IMG/VR virus record: IMGVR_UViG_3300032223_002826
Coordinates: 1-53,581 of that record
Length of the DNA: 53,581 nt
Reading direction: 5' to 3' (one strand)
DNA from: a virus
Position 1 is the first letter of the stretch; each line of letters starts with the position of its first letter. A model generated the notes under the pieces. It saw only the letters and a list, made by a program, of their open reading frames with translations, had not been told where the DNA came from and did not search any database. Shown here piece after piece: positions 16,106-24,302 of this stretch. The translations under genes were made by a program, and so were the position numbers.

Positions 16106-18433
16106 CTACTTGCGGTGAGCAAGAGCAAGACCCAGTCGCAAACGCTCAGAAGGCGAAATGCTGGCAAGATTTGCCATCACATCGTCCTGAGTCGTCTCAC
16201 CACGCTCAATGAGAGGCGGGGCTGAAACGGCAGGGCTATTTTCCAGTTCCACAATGCGAGCGGATGCCTCAGCAAGAGCACGCTTGAGTTCCTCAGTTTC
16301 GTCGACAACGGTTTCCTTCTCAGGTTCGATGGCGACTTCCTCAAGGTTAGACTCATCGGCGTTAGAGACCGACTTCGCAGTTTCATCTTCAACCTCTTCG
16401 CTAAGGAGACCAAACTCCTTTAGCGCAGCGGTCATTTCTTCGTGGAGGGCAAGGAGACGAGAGGCGGTCTCGGCGCTAATCTTGCGCCCAACCTTCTCTA
16501 CATCAGCCTCAACCTCAACTTCTGGGACAACTACCTCGGCACCGCACTCACCGCATTCGCAGGGAGTTTCATGCTCTGGATTGCTATCCTTTTCAACTTC
16601 GCCCTCAGAAACGACAGCCTCCTCAAGAGGTGCCTCTGCTGGCTCAGATGTTTCAATAACAGGAGCCTCAGGCTCGGCGACAACAGCCTCAGCCTCAGGA
16701 GCAACAACGGTCTCAACCTCTTCGGCTGGAACATCGTCGATCGCCTTGTGCAGAACCGTTCCGAAGGAAGGGGTCCACGCAGGTCGAGTGGTGTTGCTAA
16801 TCTCGTTCAAGGTCACATCGTAATAGGTACGAATGTTCTTGCCAAGATCTGGCATGAACTCATCCTTATACGATCGGACTGCTCCAGCAACGGACATGCC
16901 AAACTGCTTGCCCTTCTGGAGTTGAGCGAACAAATACATTGCTGCAGGATTCGCCTCATCAAGTTTGACCTCGACACCGAGGTGCATCTTATCGGTAATC
17001 CATGCACGGACGATCGAGCCAAGATCACGAAGAACGCCATCTTGAGCATGCGCATCGCGATATGGAAGAGGATTGGTCAATGCATTCTGGCTGATCTGCT
17101 CAGCGAATCGCTGAATAGCATCAGGAGCCATACGCTCATCAGTTGCATCAATCTCTGGACCAGAAGCCTCGCCAAGGATGTAGAATCCGTCAGCGCGCTG
17201 CTCAGCCTTCGAGATAGGGAAAGTAATCTTCCAAGGAGCATTGACGCTCTTAGCAATGCTTTTCATAGACATATCCTCTGGAGTGTTGACATTAGGATCT
17301 TCAACATCCTCCACAACTTCTACGCCAGAGGCGCGAAGTTGCCAAGTCCACTTCTGAAGCATTTCTGCTCGACCAGCAAGGAAGTTTGCAATGCCCTGCT
17401 CATTAGCAGCGCTTGCAACATTGAACATGCGGGTGGTCTCGGCGAGGAGAACATTCAATCGATTGAGGAGGTCCTCAGTCATAAGGTCAGGGTCATCCTG
17501 AACGCCAGTCTCATCTGCGGAAACAAGCCCAGCATCACCAATAGATCGAAGGGCAACAAAGTCTCCAAGACGGAATGGAGCGTCAACAGATAACTTCAAT
17601 AGGCTCTCGGCAATAGGGTCAACTGATTCATAAAGGTCGCTATAGATCTCGCCGAACAGTTCATGATACTGCGAGAAAAGTTCGCCTTTTGCATTCCAGT
17701 GATAGCCATGAGCAGTAAAGTACACGGTAACGGTATCGGACAAAAGTGCCTTGAGCCCATCAACAAGTTCAGGGGTCGCAGTCTTCTGCACTGATTCGCT
17801 CTTTGCGAGATCAGATTCGCTAATAATCCACAACTTACAAACCGCCTCTCCGGGGATTACCCCAGCAACGATCTCGCACTGACCGCCGTTTGCTGCGTCC
17901 CAAAAGACACAGTTCTTGCACATCAGTCCGGCATCCTTGAAGGGGTTCTTATCAGGCGGCGCATAGTGAGCACCGTTAGCCCCCTCTGTTTGGTCAAACT
18001 TACCGAACTCCGATGCAATCTGCTTGTAAGCAGCATACATCGCTTTCTGGCGCTCGTTCAGCATTACGCCCTCACCAAGATCTTTCTTGGTTGAGCCGCT
18101 GGCGACACGCTCAGCCCACGCTCGAGCACGGGCATTATCTGTCTTTGAGCCACCGCCCCAAAGGGCTGCAGCAACAACTCCGGGAGATGGATAGTCAGGA
18201 TGCCCACGCTTTGCAGCAGGAGCACTCATGTCAGGCTCATGGCGAGCAAACCATGCTGCCATACGCTTTGCCTTCTCTCGGCTGATTTTCTTGGACTGAA
18301 CAATGCGCTTCGCTTCAGCAACAGTCTTAGGCTTTAGCCCACTACCAGCCTTGCCCTGCGCATACCAGTTCAAACCATCATTCATGTTGGTAACAAGCCA
18401 ATCGGCTGCGGAAACGAGATCAGATTCAGCCAT
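16106..18433 (-). CDS. Prohead protease-scaffold polyprotein with HiPIP-like and Dps-like domains
   Basis: This 775-aa protein lies between portal and capsid. (1) Residues 1-115 hold a helical module with KAKRMAAWFARHEPD and YPSPGVVAAALWGGG, common at the start of phage head proteins. (2) C172, C175, C186 and C199 (CKNCVFW to VCKLWII) have the spacing of a HiPIP-type Fe-S domain. (3) Residues about 223-370 resemble Dps/ferritin: YHWNAKGELF, QYHELF and SVDPIAES align with the Dps ferroxidase motifs, keeping both His, the later Asp and the Glu, while the position of Dps D67 is Gly. (4) Residues about 400-565 form an XkdF-like prohead protease (YILGEASGPEIDATDERM, FGMSVAGAV). (5) An acidic linker carries CECGEC, and the C-terminus is scaffold-like (VMANLASISPSERLRLG). 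The fusion of (2) and (3) to (4) and (5) is unusual. Domains (2) and (3) rest on motif recall, without a search. Confidence 0.85.
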   Translation of the reverse strand: MAESDLVSAADWLVTNMNDGLNWYAQGKAGSGLKPKTVAEAKRIVQSKKISREKAKRMAAWFARHEPDMSAPAAKRGHPDYPSPGVVAAALWGGGSKTDNARARAWAERVASGSTKKDLGEGVMLNERQKAMYAAYKQIASEFGKFDQTEGANGAHYAPPDKNPFKDAGLMCKNCVFWDAANGGQCEIVAGVIPGEAVCKLWIISESDLAKSESVQKTATPELVDGLKALLSDTVTVYFTAHGYHWNAKGELFSQYHELFGEIYSDLYESVDPIAESLLKLSVDAPFRLGDFVALRSIGDAGLVSADETGVQDDPDLMTEDLLNRLNVLLAETTRMFNVASAANEQGIANFLAGRAEMLQKWTWQLRASGVEVVEDVEDPNVNTPEDMSMKSIAKSVNAPWKITFPISKAEQRADGFYILGEASGPEIDATDERMAPDAIQRFAEQISQNALTNPLPYRDAHAQDGVLRDLGSIVRAWITDKMHLGVEVKLDEANPAAMYLFAQLQKGKQFGMSVAGAVRSYKDEFMPDLGKNIRTYYDVTLNEISNTTRPAWTPSFGTVLHKAIDDVPAEEVETVVAPEAEAVVAEPEAPVIETSEPAEAPLEEAVVSEGEVEKDSNPEHETPCECGECGAEVVVPEVEVEADVEKVGRKISAETASRLLALHEEMTAALKEFGLLSEEVEDETAKSVSNADESNLEEVAIEPEKETVVDETEELKRALAEASARIVELENSPAVSAPPLIERGETTQDDVMANLASISPSERLRLGLALAHRK

Positions 18434-19730
18434 TTTGCTTTGTCCCCAAACCAGTAATCAACGAAGAAGCCGAAGCATTCCCGTCAACAATCTTTTGACC
18501 AAGCGCTTCAATCAACTTGAGCGGAATCATTCCCGCCGCAGTCTGAACGAAGTGAATGTCTCCACCTTCGACATGCCCAAGACCAAGATCAGATCGAATG
18601 TCGTCAGCATTGAGAACACCCATCTTCTGAAGTTCAGTCAAGAACTTAGTATTTTCCATCTGGTCGCGTCGGCTAATCTCGCGATGAGCAAATACGACAT
18701 CATCCCAGCCAATCATGCGAAGAATCAACTTATTATTGATCTCTTCCTCAACGATGCTTTGAAGCGGAAGGATAGTTTCCTGACGGAATGAGTTATCCGA
18801 TTCCTTGCTGGTTGATCGGTTAGAGTTCTCTAGGAACCCAACCTTATCGGGTGGAATATCAAGAACAGAAAGGATCTCGTCTCGGTTAAACTTGCGACCT
18901 TCGACAAACTGCATTTCCTGAGGCGTAGAGACAGCCTTGGAAACCGTAATGTCACCTTCAAGAAGAAGAGGTCGGTGAGCATTAGCAGACCCGACATAGT
19001 TAGCCTCAAGCCACTCACGGTTTCTGAAAATCTCATCAACGCTGGCATTCTTCATGTTGAAGATGATGCCCGTCTGAGCGCTATTCTCGAAGAAGGAGCC
19101 ATTATATTCCTGAGCATATAGATCGCTTGCGACCGTTGTCTGAAGAGAATGAAGAAGACTTAGACCGTAGATATCGCTCTCAGGGTCATCCAACTTGAAA
19201 TCGCAGATATCCTCGATAGCATAGGTAATCGTTCCCGGCTCGCCATTGGCTCCGTACTTATAGGAGACAAGAACGCCATCCTTGACAACTTTTTCAATAT
19301 ACTTTGGATTCAGACGAAGGGACTCAATAGGCTTGCCAGACTTTGTCTTGCGAACAAGCCAGAATGCCTGACCGTAGATTACAAGATCCTTATATGTCAA
19401 TCGAAGCAACTGAAGACCATCGCTTTCGCGGAATAGTCGCTGCAGTTCCTTGATCTTGTCAGGACTGGTTGGATTCTCTGGATCAAGCGACTTGAACAAG
19501 AACCCGTTGGCGGTGGCAACCTTTGCAATCTTTTCGGTCGCAGCACGAACGACTGGGTGCGTGCTATACATTCGATAGTAAATATCGAGCAGACCGCGAC
19601 GAGCGTTAGTAACAAGAGTAGTATCCGTTCGATTGCCAAGTAGGGCAAATCGAGTTGCTACGCCGGGTGCTGATACTGAGACATCTGACTTCTTCATCTG
19701 TGGCTCTGTGACCTTCTTACGAGACGCCAT
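18426..19730 (-). CDS. Portal protein (HK97 type)
   Basis: This encodes 434 aa from the ATG at 19730, five bases after AAAGGGA; an in-frame ATG at 19748 is a less likely start. The sequence has YYRMYSTHPVVRAATEKIAKV, LTYKDLVIYGQAFWLVRKTKSGKP, LRLNPKYIEKVV and a wing/stem region, matching phage portals of the HK97/SPP1 class. FVEGRKFNRDEILSVLDIPPDKVGFLENSNRSTSKESDNSFRQE has the PP and N-S-T elements of the portal crown. It forms the dodecameric DNA gate at the head vertex, where terminase and neck proteins bind. It overlaps the protease gene by eight bases. Confidence 0.9.
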   Translation of the reverse strand: MASRKKVTEPQMKKSDVSVSAPGVATRFALLGNRTDTTLVTNARRGLLDIYYRMYSTHPVVRAATEKIAKVATANGFLFKSLDPENPTSPDKIKELQRLFRESDGLQLLRLTYKDLVIYGQAFWLVRKTKSGKPIESLRLNPKYIEKVVKDGVLVSYKYGANGEPGTITYAIEDICDFKLDDPESDIYGLSLLHSLQTTVASDLYAQEYNGSFFENSAQTGIIFNMKNASVDEIFRNREWLEANYVGSANAHRPLLLEGDITVSKAVSTPQEMQFVEGRKFNRDEILSVLDIPPDKVGFLENSNRSTSKESDNSFRQETILPLQSIVEEEINNKLILRMIGWDDVVFAHREISRRDQMENTKFLTELQKMGVLNADDIRSDLGLGHVEGGDIHFVQTAAGMIPLKLIEALGQKIVDGNASASSLITGLGTKQNG

Positions 19731-19929
19731 TATTGTCCCTTTCAACATTCTTTTCGATTGTCATCTCGAGAGGGTATTTGACCATCTCGCCGCACTTTCT
19801 GCACGGACCTTCGACAGAACCACCACGGACCTGTCGGTAGACATCGCGATATTTCATATTCAAGACGCCATTTACTTCGATTCCGAAGAGGCATCCGCAT
19901 GCTGGGCAAAGAATCTTTTTAGGTGTCAT
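19717..19929 (-). CDS. Small zinc-ribbon protein
   Basis: This 70-aa protein has two CxxC knuckles, C8-x2-C11 and C43-x2-C46 (CPACG and CRKCG), an ordinary zinc-ribbon arrangement. It lies between terminase and portal, overlapping both by a few bases (four with terminase, 14 with portal), so it is translated with them. It might be a packaging accessory or regulator. No family assignment. Confidence 0.7.
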   Translation of the reverse strand: MTPKKILCPACGCLFGIEVNGVLNMKYRDVYRQVRGGSVEGPCRKCGEMVKYPLEMTIEKNVERDNNGVS

Positions 19930-21362
19930 AGGAAGGACATTCTCGCGGCATTCCGACCATGCCCGTAAAGCGCTAGGCAGAGAGACCAGAAGTAGTCGTC
20001 TCGCTTTGCCCCTGAACCGCCGGAGAACTTGTAGAATCCAGCCTCTGACTTTGTTCGGCGGATCCCATGGATCTGACGCATCAGATCGCTATGACGGGGA
20101 TATCGGACGGTCGGCACCCCCTGAAGTTCTCCCTTGAACTTCGTTGCCCAGCGCTCTTTGATCGCATTGGTGAATACTACACCCTCAATCATTGAGGAGC
20201 CAACTTGCGACTTTGCGCTTTCGACGAACATTGCACCAACGCCAGTTTGGTCGATAGAGACCCTTGTGGCTTTAGACTGCTTGATTAGTTTCAAAAGATA
20301 TGACAACTGTGAATCGTATGTATCCTGAGACGATTTCACCAGTCGAACATGCGCAGTTCGCTCGCCATCCTCAGCCTCAATAAACTCAACGACTGTAAAT
20401 ACAGACTCATCTCGTTCTTTTGCTAGGTCGACGCCGATAGCGACTGATCCCTGTGGCTCCCAGCCCGGTGGAAGTTCACGCCACATTGAATGCGTGTCAT
20501 CTACCGCATTGACGATAAGTTCCCACGGATAGTAGGCACTTGTTTCGTCTACGAATGTCGCCTCGTATTCCGTGGCGAACGACTGAAAGTCCCCTCCGAA
20601 GGAGCGTAGAATGGTGAGCAACTTTGGCGTACCAAACTTTTGTACTCGCTCGGCGGTACCCATATCCGCAGCGCTGGCGATGGCTTCCTCAATGAAGCCA
20701 TCCTTGACCATTGCTTGGCACTCCCACCACGGAACAGAGTGGCGAGAATACTCAGGATACGCATCTGAGTTGCTTGCGATATCGTAGAAAAGACCGCTTT
20801 GACCAAGCGGTGTAGAAACAATAGTTAGCCGTGAATCGCCGCGAGTAATAGCAGGGATCGCTGCCTGATACAACTTCTTGGCGTCGCGAATGTGCGCAAA
20901 CTCGTCAAAGTAGATATCTTTTCGACCACCACGAATGGCGGAAGAGGCTGGCTGGCTTACCATGGTCGCAACATTTGGCGGGCGATGGAACGAGAGTTCC
21001 TGTTCGGAGTCGTTCCAGAGCACGGGCTTGATTCCCGCTTCCCCGCCAAAATCGTCGCTAATAGAATGATAAAGATTACGAGCAATCTCAATCTTATCAG
21101 ACGCCTCGGTCTGGTTGACTGAAACATAGTTTGCTCGGTATCCCGGATTCATGATTGCCTTAGCAAACCCTTCGCCGGAAATAACAGTAGAGAATCCAAT
21201 CTGCCGTGACTTATTGACAATGCGGAAGTTGGAGTGATCATTCAAAAACCTGATCTGATACGGTTCCAACTTTAGTGGACCACCATTCAGTTCAGTCAGC
21301 GTCTCCAGAAACAGTGCTGGGCTCTGAGCCAACAGGATCTTGAGATCCTGAATCGTAGGCAT
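19926..21362 (-). CDS. terL: Terminase large subunit
   Basis: This is the packaging motor ATPase and nuclease. I place the start at ATG 21362, just before MPTIQDLKILLAQSPALF, giving 478 aa. An alternative frame runs up to 21494 but its first 44 residues are S/T-rich and lie on the conserved-looking end of the preceding gene. Motifs: ATPase P-loop VNKSRQIGFST (about residues 49-59), Walker B DIYFDEFAHI, a downstream TIVSTPLGQSGLFYD coupling motif, and nuclease acidic residues in AIGVDLAKERDE, VSIDQTGVGA and KRDDYFWSLCLALYG. It cuts concatemeric DNA and pumps it through the portal. Confidence 0.92.
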   Translation of the reverse strand: MPTIQDLKILLAQSPALFLETLTELNGGPLKLEPYQIRFLNDHSNFRIVNKSRQIGFSTVISGEGFAKAIMNPGYRANYVSVNQTEASDKIEIARNLYHSISDDFGGEAGIKPVLWNDSEQELSFHRPPNVATMVSQPASSAIRGGRKDIYFDEFAHIRDAKKLYQAAIPAITRGDSRLTIVSTPLGQSGLFYDIASNSDAYPEYSRHSVPWWECQAMVKDGFIEEAIASAADMGTAERVQKFGTPKLLTILRSFGGDFQSFATEYEATFVDETSAYYPWELIVNAVDDTHSMWRELPPGWEPQGSVAIGVDLAKERDESVFTVVEFIEAEDGERTAHVRLVKSSQDTYDSQLSYLLKLIKQSKATRVSIDQTGVGAMFVESAKSQVGSSMIEGVVFTNAIKERWATKFKGELQGVPTVRYPRHSDLMRQIHGIRRTKSEAGFYKFSGGSGAKRDDYFWSLCLALYGHGRNAARMSFL

Positions 21363-21879
21363 TGCCTTCGATGACTCGAGGCTGCTCGCTGTATCCGATG
21401 AGGACACGAAGCCTGTCTGGGTCGATACCCCGGTTTGCGTAGATCCTGAGGAGCGGCTCTGAGCCATCGTCGACATTATCATCTCGCTTGTCAATCTGGT
21501 TCCTTAGCCCCAAGAGGCTGTTCAGAACCTTTAGCCGTTCCGTAACATCTTTTCGGAACTTTGGCTCTTCTAGTGGGTCGTCTTGCTTCATCTCTCCTAC
21601 GAGCGCAGGATAGAGGTTTCTCGAAAGAAGTAGGACAAGTGTGTCCAACTCTGACTTGGTAGAGATGGTCTTGCCTTGGAGGATCACACCCCGCATATAC
21701 TCAAAATGCTCGGGAGGAAGTTGATCCTTCATAGCCAGCAACATTTCATTTGCCAGTTCTTTGGGCACAAGGCTCTTAGGCTTATTAGACGAGCCCTGCG
21801 GTCTTCCGCGTTTTCCCCGTGATACGGCGCCCTCGCGCGACCCTTCGGTCGAGCGTGCTCCTGCGTTCTGCTCAGTCAT
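21292..21879 (-). CDS. Probable terminase small subunit
   Basis: This 195-aa protein lies immediately upstream of terL. It has a basic, glycine- and proline-rich N-terminus (RGKRGRPQGSSNKPKS, AT-hook-like GRPQG), a helical central part (PKELANEMLLAMKDQLPPEHFEYMRGV) and an acidic C-terminus ending in TVSGDAD. Position and a DNA-binding-like N-terminus suggest the DNA-recognition subunit of the packaging motor. No confident family match is visible. It overlaps the zinc-ribbon gene upstream by eight bases and terL by 71. Confidence 0.6.
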   Translation of the reverse strand: MTEQNAGARSTEGSREGAVSRGKRGRPQGSSNKPKSLVPKELANEMLLAMKDQLPPEHFEYMRGVILQGKTISTKSELDTLVLLLSRNLYPALVGEMKQDDPLEEPKFRKDVTERLKVLNSLLGLRNQIDKRDDNVDDGSEPLLRIYANRGIDPDRLRVLIGYSEQPRVIEGNAYDSGSQDPVGSEPSTVSGDAD

Positions 21880-22066
21880 TTGAACCCTTTCGCGCCCAGC
21901 CGCTGCCGTGGTAAATCACAGCGGGGACTGCGTCGGAGAATCGGTAAAGTCGATCGCATACCTTGCCACATTCAGGGCAAAGTGCTGGGTCATCGCTATT
22001 GCACATTGGCTTGCGATCTTCAAATGTGCTGTCGCACACATCGCAATAATAGGCATATGTTGGCAT
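21872..22066 (-). CDS. FmdB-type zinc-ribbon protein
   Basis: This 64-aa protein starts MPTYAYYCDVCDSTFEDRKPM, with CxxC (C8, C11) and a second CPECG knuckle. This is the FmdB/Zn-ribbon_8 family, widespread in bacteria and phages. Its function is unsettled; a regulatory role is often presumed. It is the first gene of the packaging group and overlaps the next gene. Confidence 0.85.
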   Translation of the reverse strand: MPTYAYYCDVCDSTFEDRKPMCNSDDPALCPECGKVCDRLYRFSDAVPAVIYHGSGWARKGSND

Positions 22067-22157
22067 CTTCGTACCTTTAGATTAGTGCTAATAGGAATAT
22101 AGGGCGAAAGCGCCTCTACTTATATAGGTGGGTTGAAGGGCATTTTGTGACATATGT

Positions 22158-22778
22158 TTAGATCTTTTTATAAACAAAGAATCTGCCAAACCAGTCGCAA
22201 TCCCTAAACATAGCGTCTAGAGCAGCCTCAGGCTCTGGTTGGCGAGCAAGCCCAGCCTGATCAAACCGCCAGCGCCACCAAGTCCGTGGCTGCATAGTAA
22301 AGTGGGTAGAGTCAGCATCGTGGGTATGTTCCTCAAAAGGAGCGTCTGAGACCCCAATCTTGAGCCAAAGTTCCCCACCCGGCTTCAGAAGTTTGATAAA
22401 GTTTTGAATCGTCTGGTCGATTAGATGGTCCTCAATATGCTCAAAGAACTCCCAAGCGCAAACAATATCCTTTCCAGAAACATGTGCCGGAAGCGGTTCA
22501 GTAGCGTCATGCTCATAAAGGTATCCCACAGCACGAGGGGCAGGATTCGATGTGGCATATTTGCTGATGTCATATCCAGTAACATCATTTCCTGCGGCTC
22601 TGGCATGGTGAACAAACCATCCTTTTGCAGCGCCAAACTCAATGATATCTAATCCTTTTCCATGATAGGTATCAATAATCTCCACAATACCAGCCCATCG
22701 CGAGTCATCGCCATAGTTAGTATAGTTTGATCCTTCAGCACGCTCGTAATATTCCTCTGGGTATAGATCGTTAGACAT
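22158..22778 (-). CDS. SAM-dependent methyltransferase, class I
   Basis: This 206-aa protein has motif I IIEFGAAKGWFVHHARA (residues about 43-59), an acidic residue ending strand 2 (VTGYDISKYA), DIVCAWEFFEHIED and the LLKPGGELWLKIGV loop. That is the order of small-molecule methyltransferases of the Methyltransf_23 type. The DNA methyltransferase motif DPPY/NPPY is absent, so the substrate is probably a sugar, protein or lipid head group. It could act with the glycosyltransferase at 13708 on a glycan. It overlaps the upstream stop (TAATG). Confidence 0.85.
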   Translation of the reverse strand: MSNDLYPEEYYERAEGSNYTNYGDDSRWAGIVEIIDTYHGKGLDIIEFGAAKGWFVHHARAAGNDVTGYDISKYATSNPAPRAVGYLYEHDATEPLPAHVSGKDIVCAWEFFEHIEDHLIDQTIQNFIKLLKPGGELWLKIGVSDAPFEEHTHDADSTHFTMQPRTWWRWRFDQAGLARQPEPEAALDAMFRDCDWFGRFFVYKKI

Positions 22779-23095
22779 TAGTCAGTCCCAGCATAAGGGG
22801 CATATTCTTGGTGAATGCTGGCATAGACAGGCATCCCTTCCTGAAGATATGCTCCCTCAATATTAAAGGAGATAAACTCATCAGCCTCTAGCCAGTGATC
22901 ACATTCGTCAAGGTCATGATCGCCACTTTCAATGCAGGAATCAGTAAACTCTTTGCAAAGATGTGAAGACATAAGGTCGCGATCGTAGATTGCAACCTGT
23001 TGAATACCCTTGCTTGTGAATGTCAAACCATGACCAATAAGGCAATGATCCCATCCTTCTGCATAGACTACATCGTCAATCAGTTCTACTGCCAC
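22778..23095 (-). CDS. Hypothetical acidic protein
   Basis: I place the start at GTG 23095, seven bases after GGAGG; a TTG at 23101 is possible. This encodes 105 aa, acidic, with several His and Cys residues (HDLDECDHWLEADEF, SHLCKEFTDSC). It lies between a zincin-like protein and a methyltransferase and overlaps both. I do not recognise it. Confidence 0.6.
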   Translation of the reverse strand: MAVELIDDVVYAEGWDHCLIGHGLTFTSKGIQQVAIYDRDLMSSHLCKEFTDSCIESGDHDLDECDHWLEADEFISFNIEGAYLQEGMPVYASIHQEYAPYAGTD

Positions 23096-23531
23096 GGGCA
23101 ATCCTCCTCTGCTCGGATCTCTTCATATTCCTGACAACCCTAGCCGAGTCTGGGTAGTCTTTGATTAGGGTCTTAGTATACTCTACCATTTGATCTGGCA
23201 CATACTTTCTGTATAGGACCAGCATGCATCGTGCCCACTTTTTATTATGGTCTTCCTGAGACCATAGATGCGCGATTTCATGAATAGCAGTCTCTACACT
23301 GTTGTCGCAGAGCGAAATCTCTTTAGAGTCGAGATCTGCCCAAGCAAGACTATGATCGTGCTTAGGACTATTCTTATGGTTATGAAGCCTTACAGCCTTG
23401 ACCTTGATTGACATTTCTCGCGAGATTTTTGCGAGCATCGCAAGGGCTGGTTCCCACTCGGGAAGGTCGTCCTGCGTCATTGGTCTTGCTGGCTTTACTC
23501 TAAATGGCAAATCCAAGTGTGATGTGTCCAT
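23076..23531 (-). CDS. Zincin-like metallopeptidase (HExxH)
   Basis: This 151-aa protein contains TAIHEIAHLWS with the HExxH zinc site at H84-E85-H88, preceded by a strand ISLCDNS as in SprT/WLM-like or small putative phage metalloproteases. A third zinc ligand may be supplied by residues around EDHNKKW. It may act on host proteins, or only bind zinc. It lies in the small-gene group between the nucleotide-metabolism and packaging genes. Confidence 0.75.
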   Translation of the reverse strand: MDTSHLDLPFRVKPARPMTQDDLPEWEPALAMLAKISREMSIKVKAVRLHNHKNSPKHDHSLAWADLDSKEISLCDNSVETAIHEIAHLWSQEDHNKKWARCMLVLYRKYVPDQMVEYTKTLIKDYPDSARVVRNMKRSEQRRIARGSRTD

Positions 23532-23604
23532 TGATCACCTATCTTCTCGCCCAGCCTCGGGAAACCGAGGGTCAGTTGGTTGAGTTGTCGCTAGCAGATA
23601 CGCC

Positions 23605-23808
23605 TCAGGACGCACGGTCACCGCGCAATCGATAGAGTTCAGTCATCGGACCACCGCAGTTATCACAGGCGGGTCCCTTCTTCCACTTTCGATCAGAGTA
23701 TGCCTTGCCAAAATATTGGCTTTGCCCCTTGTCGTCCACCTTTTTGCAGCACGAATCACATCGTGCCCATACGCGCGGATCGTCAAAGTTCATGCGGATC
23801 TCGTCCAT
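23605..23808 (-). CDS. Small zinc-ribbon protein
   Basis: The start is ATG 23808 with GTGAGG five bases upstream; a longer open frame to 23949 runs over the next gene and lacks a ribosome site. It encodes 67 aa with two knuckles, CDSCC and CDNCGG, separated by about 30 residues. Unknown function. Confidence 0.65.
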   Translation of the reverse strand: MDEIRMNFDDPRVWARCDSCCKKVDDKGQSQYFGKAYSDRKWKKGPACDNCGGPMTELYRLRGDRAS

Positions 23809-23815
23809 CAAAACC

Positions 23816-24037
23816 TCACTTATTTGGGTCTGGGTTCTTCGTCTCACCATTGGCAGGATTGCCATCGGTATACTGCTCGCAGTTTTTTGCTGCGACATTG
23901 GCAACAGCAAAAGCACGGCTCTCGTTTTTGTTGCGCTTGTAATCGGCATTAAACGCTTCGCGGAACACTGTCTGGCAGCGTTCCTTGTAGTTGTCTCGAA
24001 CTGCCTGAGGCAGGTCGCTGTTCTTATCGTACGGCAT
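23816..24037 (-). CDS. ChaB-like protein
   Basis: This 73-aa protein starts MPYDKNSDLPQAVRDNY, then helical CQTVFREAFNADYKRN and AFAVANVAAKNCEQY. The opening and helix pattern is that of the ChaB family, small helical proteins found in bacteria and many phages, of uncertain function. It lies downstream of thioredoxin. Confidence 0.75.
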   Translation of the reverse strand: MPYDKNSDLPQAVRDNYKERCQTVFREAFNADYKRNKNESRAFAVANVAAKNCEQYTDGNPANGETKNPDPNK

Positions 24038-24038
24038 G

Positions 24039-24302
24039 TTACTCCTTTGTTAGCGCGTCTTTGATAAAGGCTGGATCGTTACGCGCGCCAACGATCCTTC
24101 CAATCTCTTTTCCACCAGCGTCAAGCATGACAACGGTCGGAACCGACCGAATGCCATACTCTTCAGCAAGTGGTCCTTGTTGATCTACATCCACCTTGAC
24201 GAGAGTGACTCCTGTCTCCTCTGCAACCTTGGTCAATACTGGACCGAAGACCTTACATGGGCTACACCAAGTGGCGGAGAAATACAACGCTCTCGCTGCC
24301 AT
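24039..24302 (-). CDS. Thioredoxin
   Basis: The start is ATG 24302, which shares one base with the TAA of the reductase gene. It encodes 87 aa, short for the family (about 105) because the first strand and helix are trimmed. The active site is W12-C13-S14-P15-C16-K (ATWCSPCK). The cis-proline loop RSVPTVVML and VKVDVDQQ strand are present. It is expected to re-reduce the active-site disulphide of the class II ribonucleotide reductase encoded by the overlapping gene. Confidence 0.92.
   Translation of the reverse strand: MAARALYFSATWCSPCKVFGPVLTKVAEETGVTLVKVDVDQQGPLAEEYGIRSVPTVVMLDAGGKEIGRIVGARNDPAFIKDALTKE

Noticed and set aside
15725-16225. Plus-strand 166-aa frame opposite the capsid gene
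   Set aside because: Antisense shadow of a GC-rich, strongly coding gene.
16442-17593. Plus-strand 383-aa frame opposite the protease-scaffold gene
   Set aside because: The minus frame has clear domains; the plus frame has the composition of an antisense shadow and no ribosome site.
19926-21494. Longer terminase start at 21494
   Set aside because: The added 44 residues are S/T-rich, begin at a TTG without a good ribosome site, and lie on the better-looking frame of the preceding gene.
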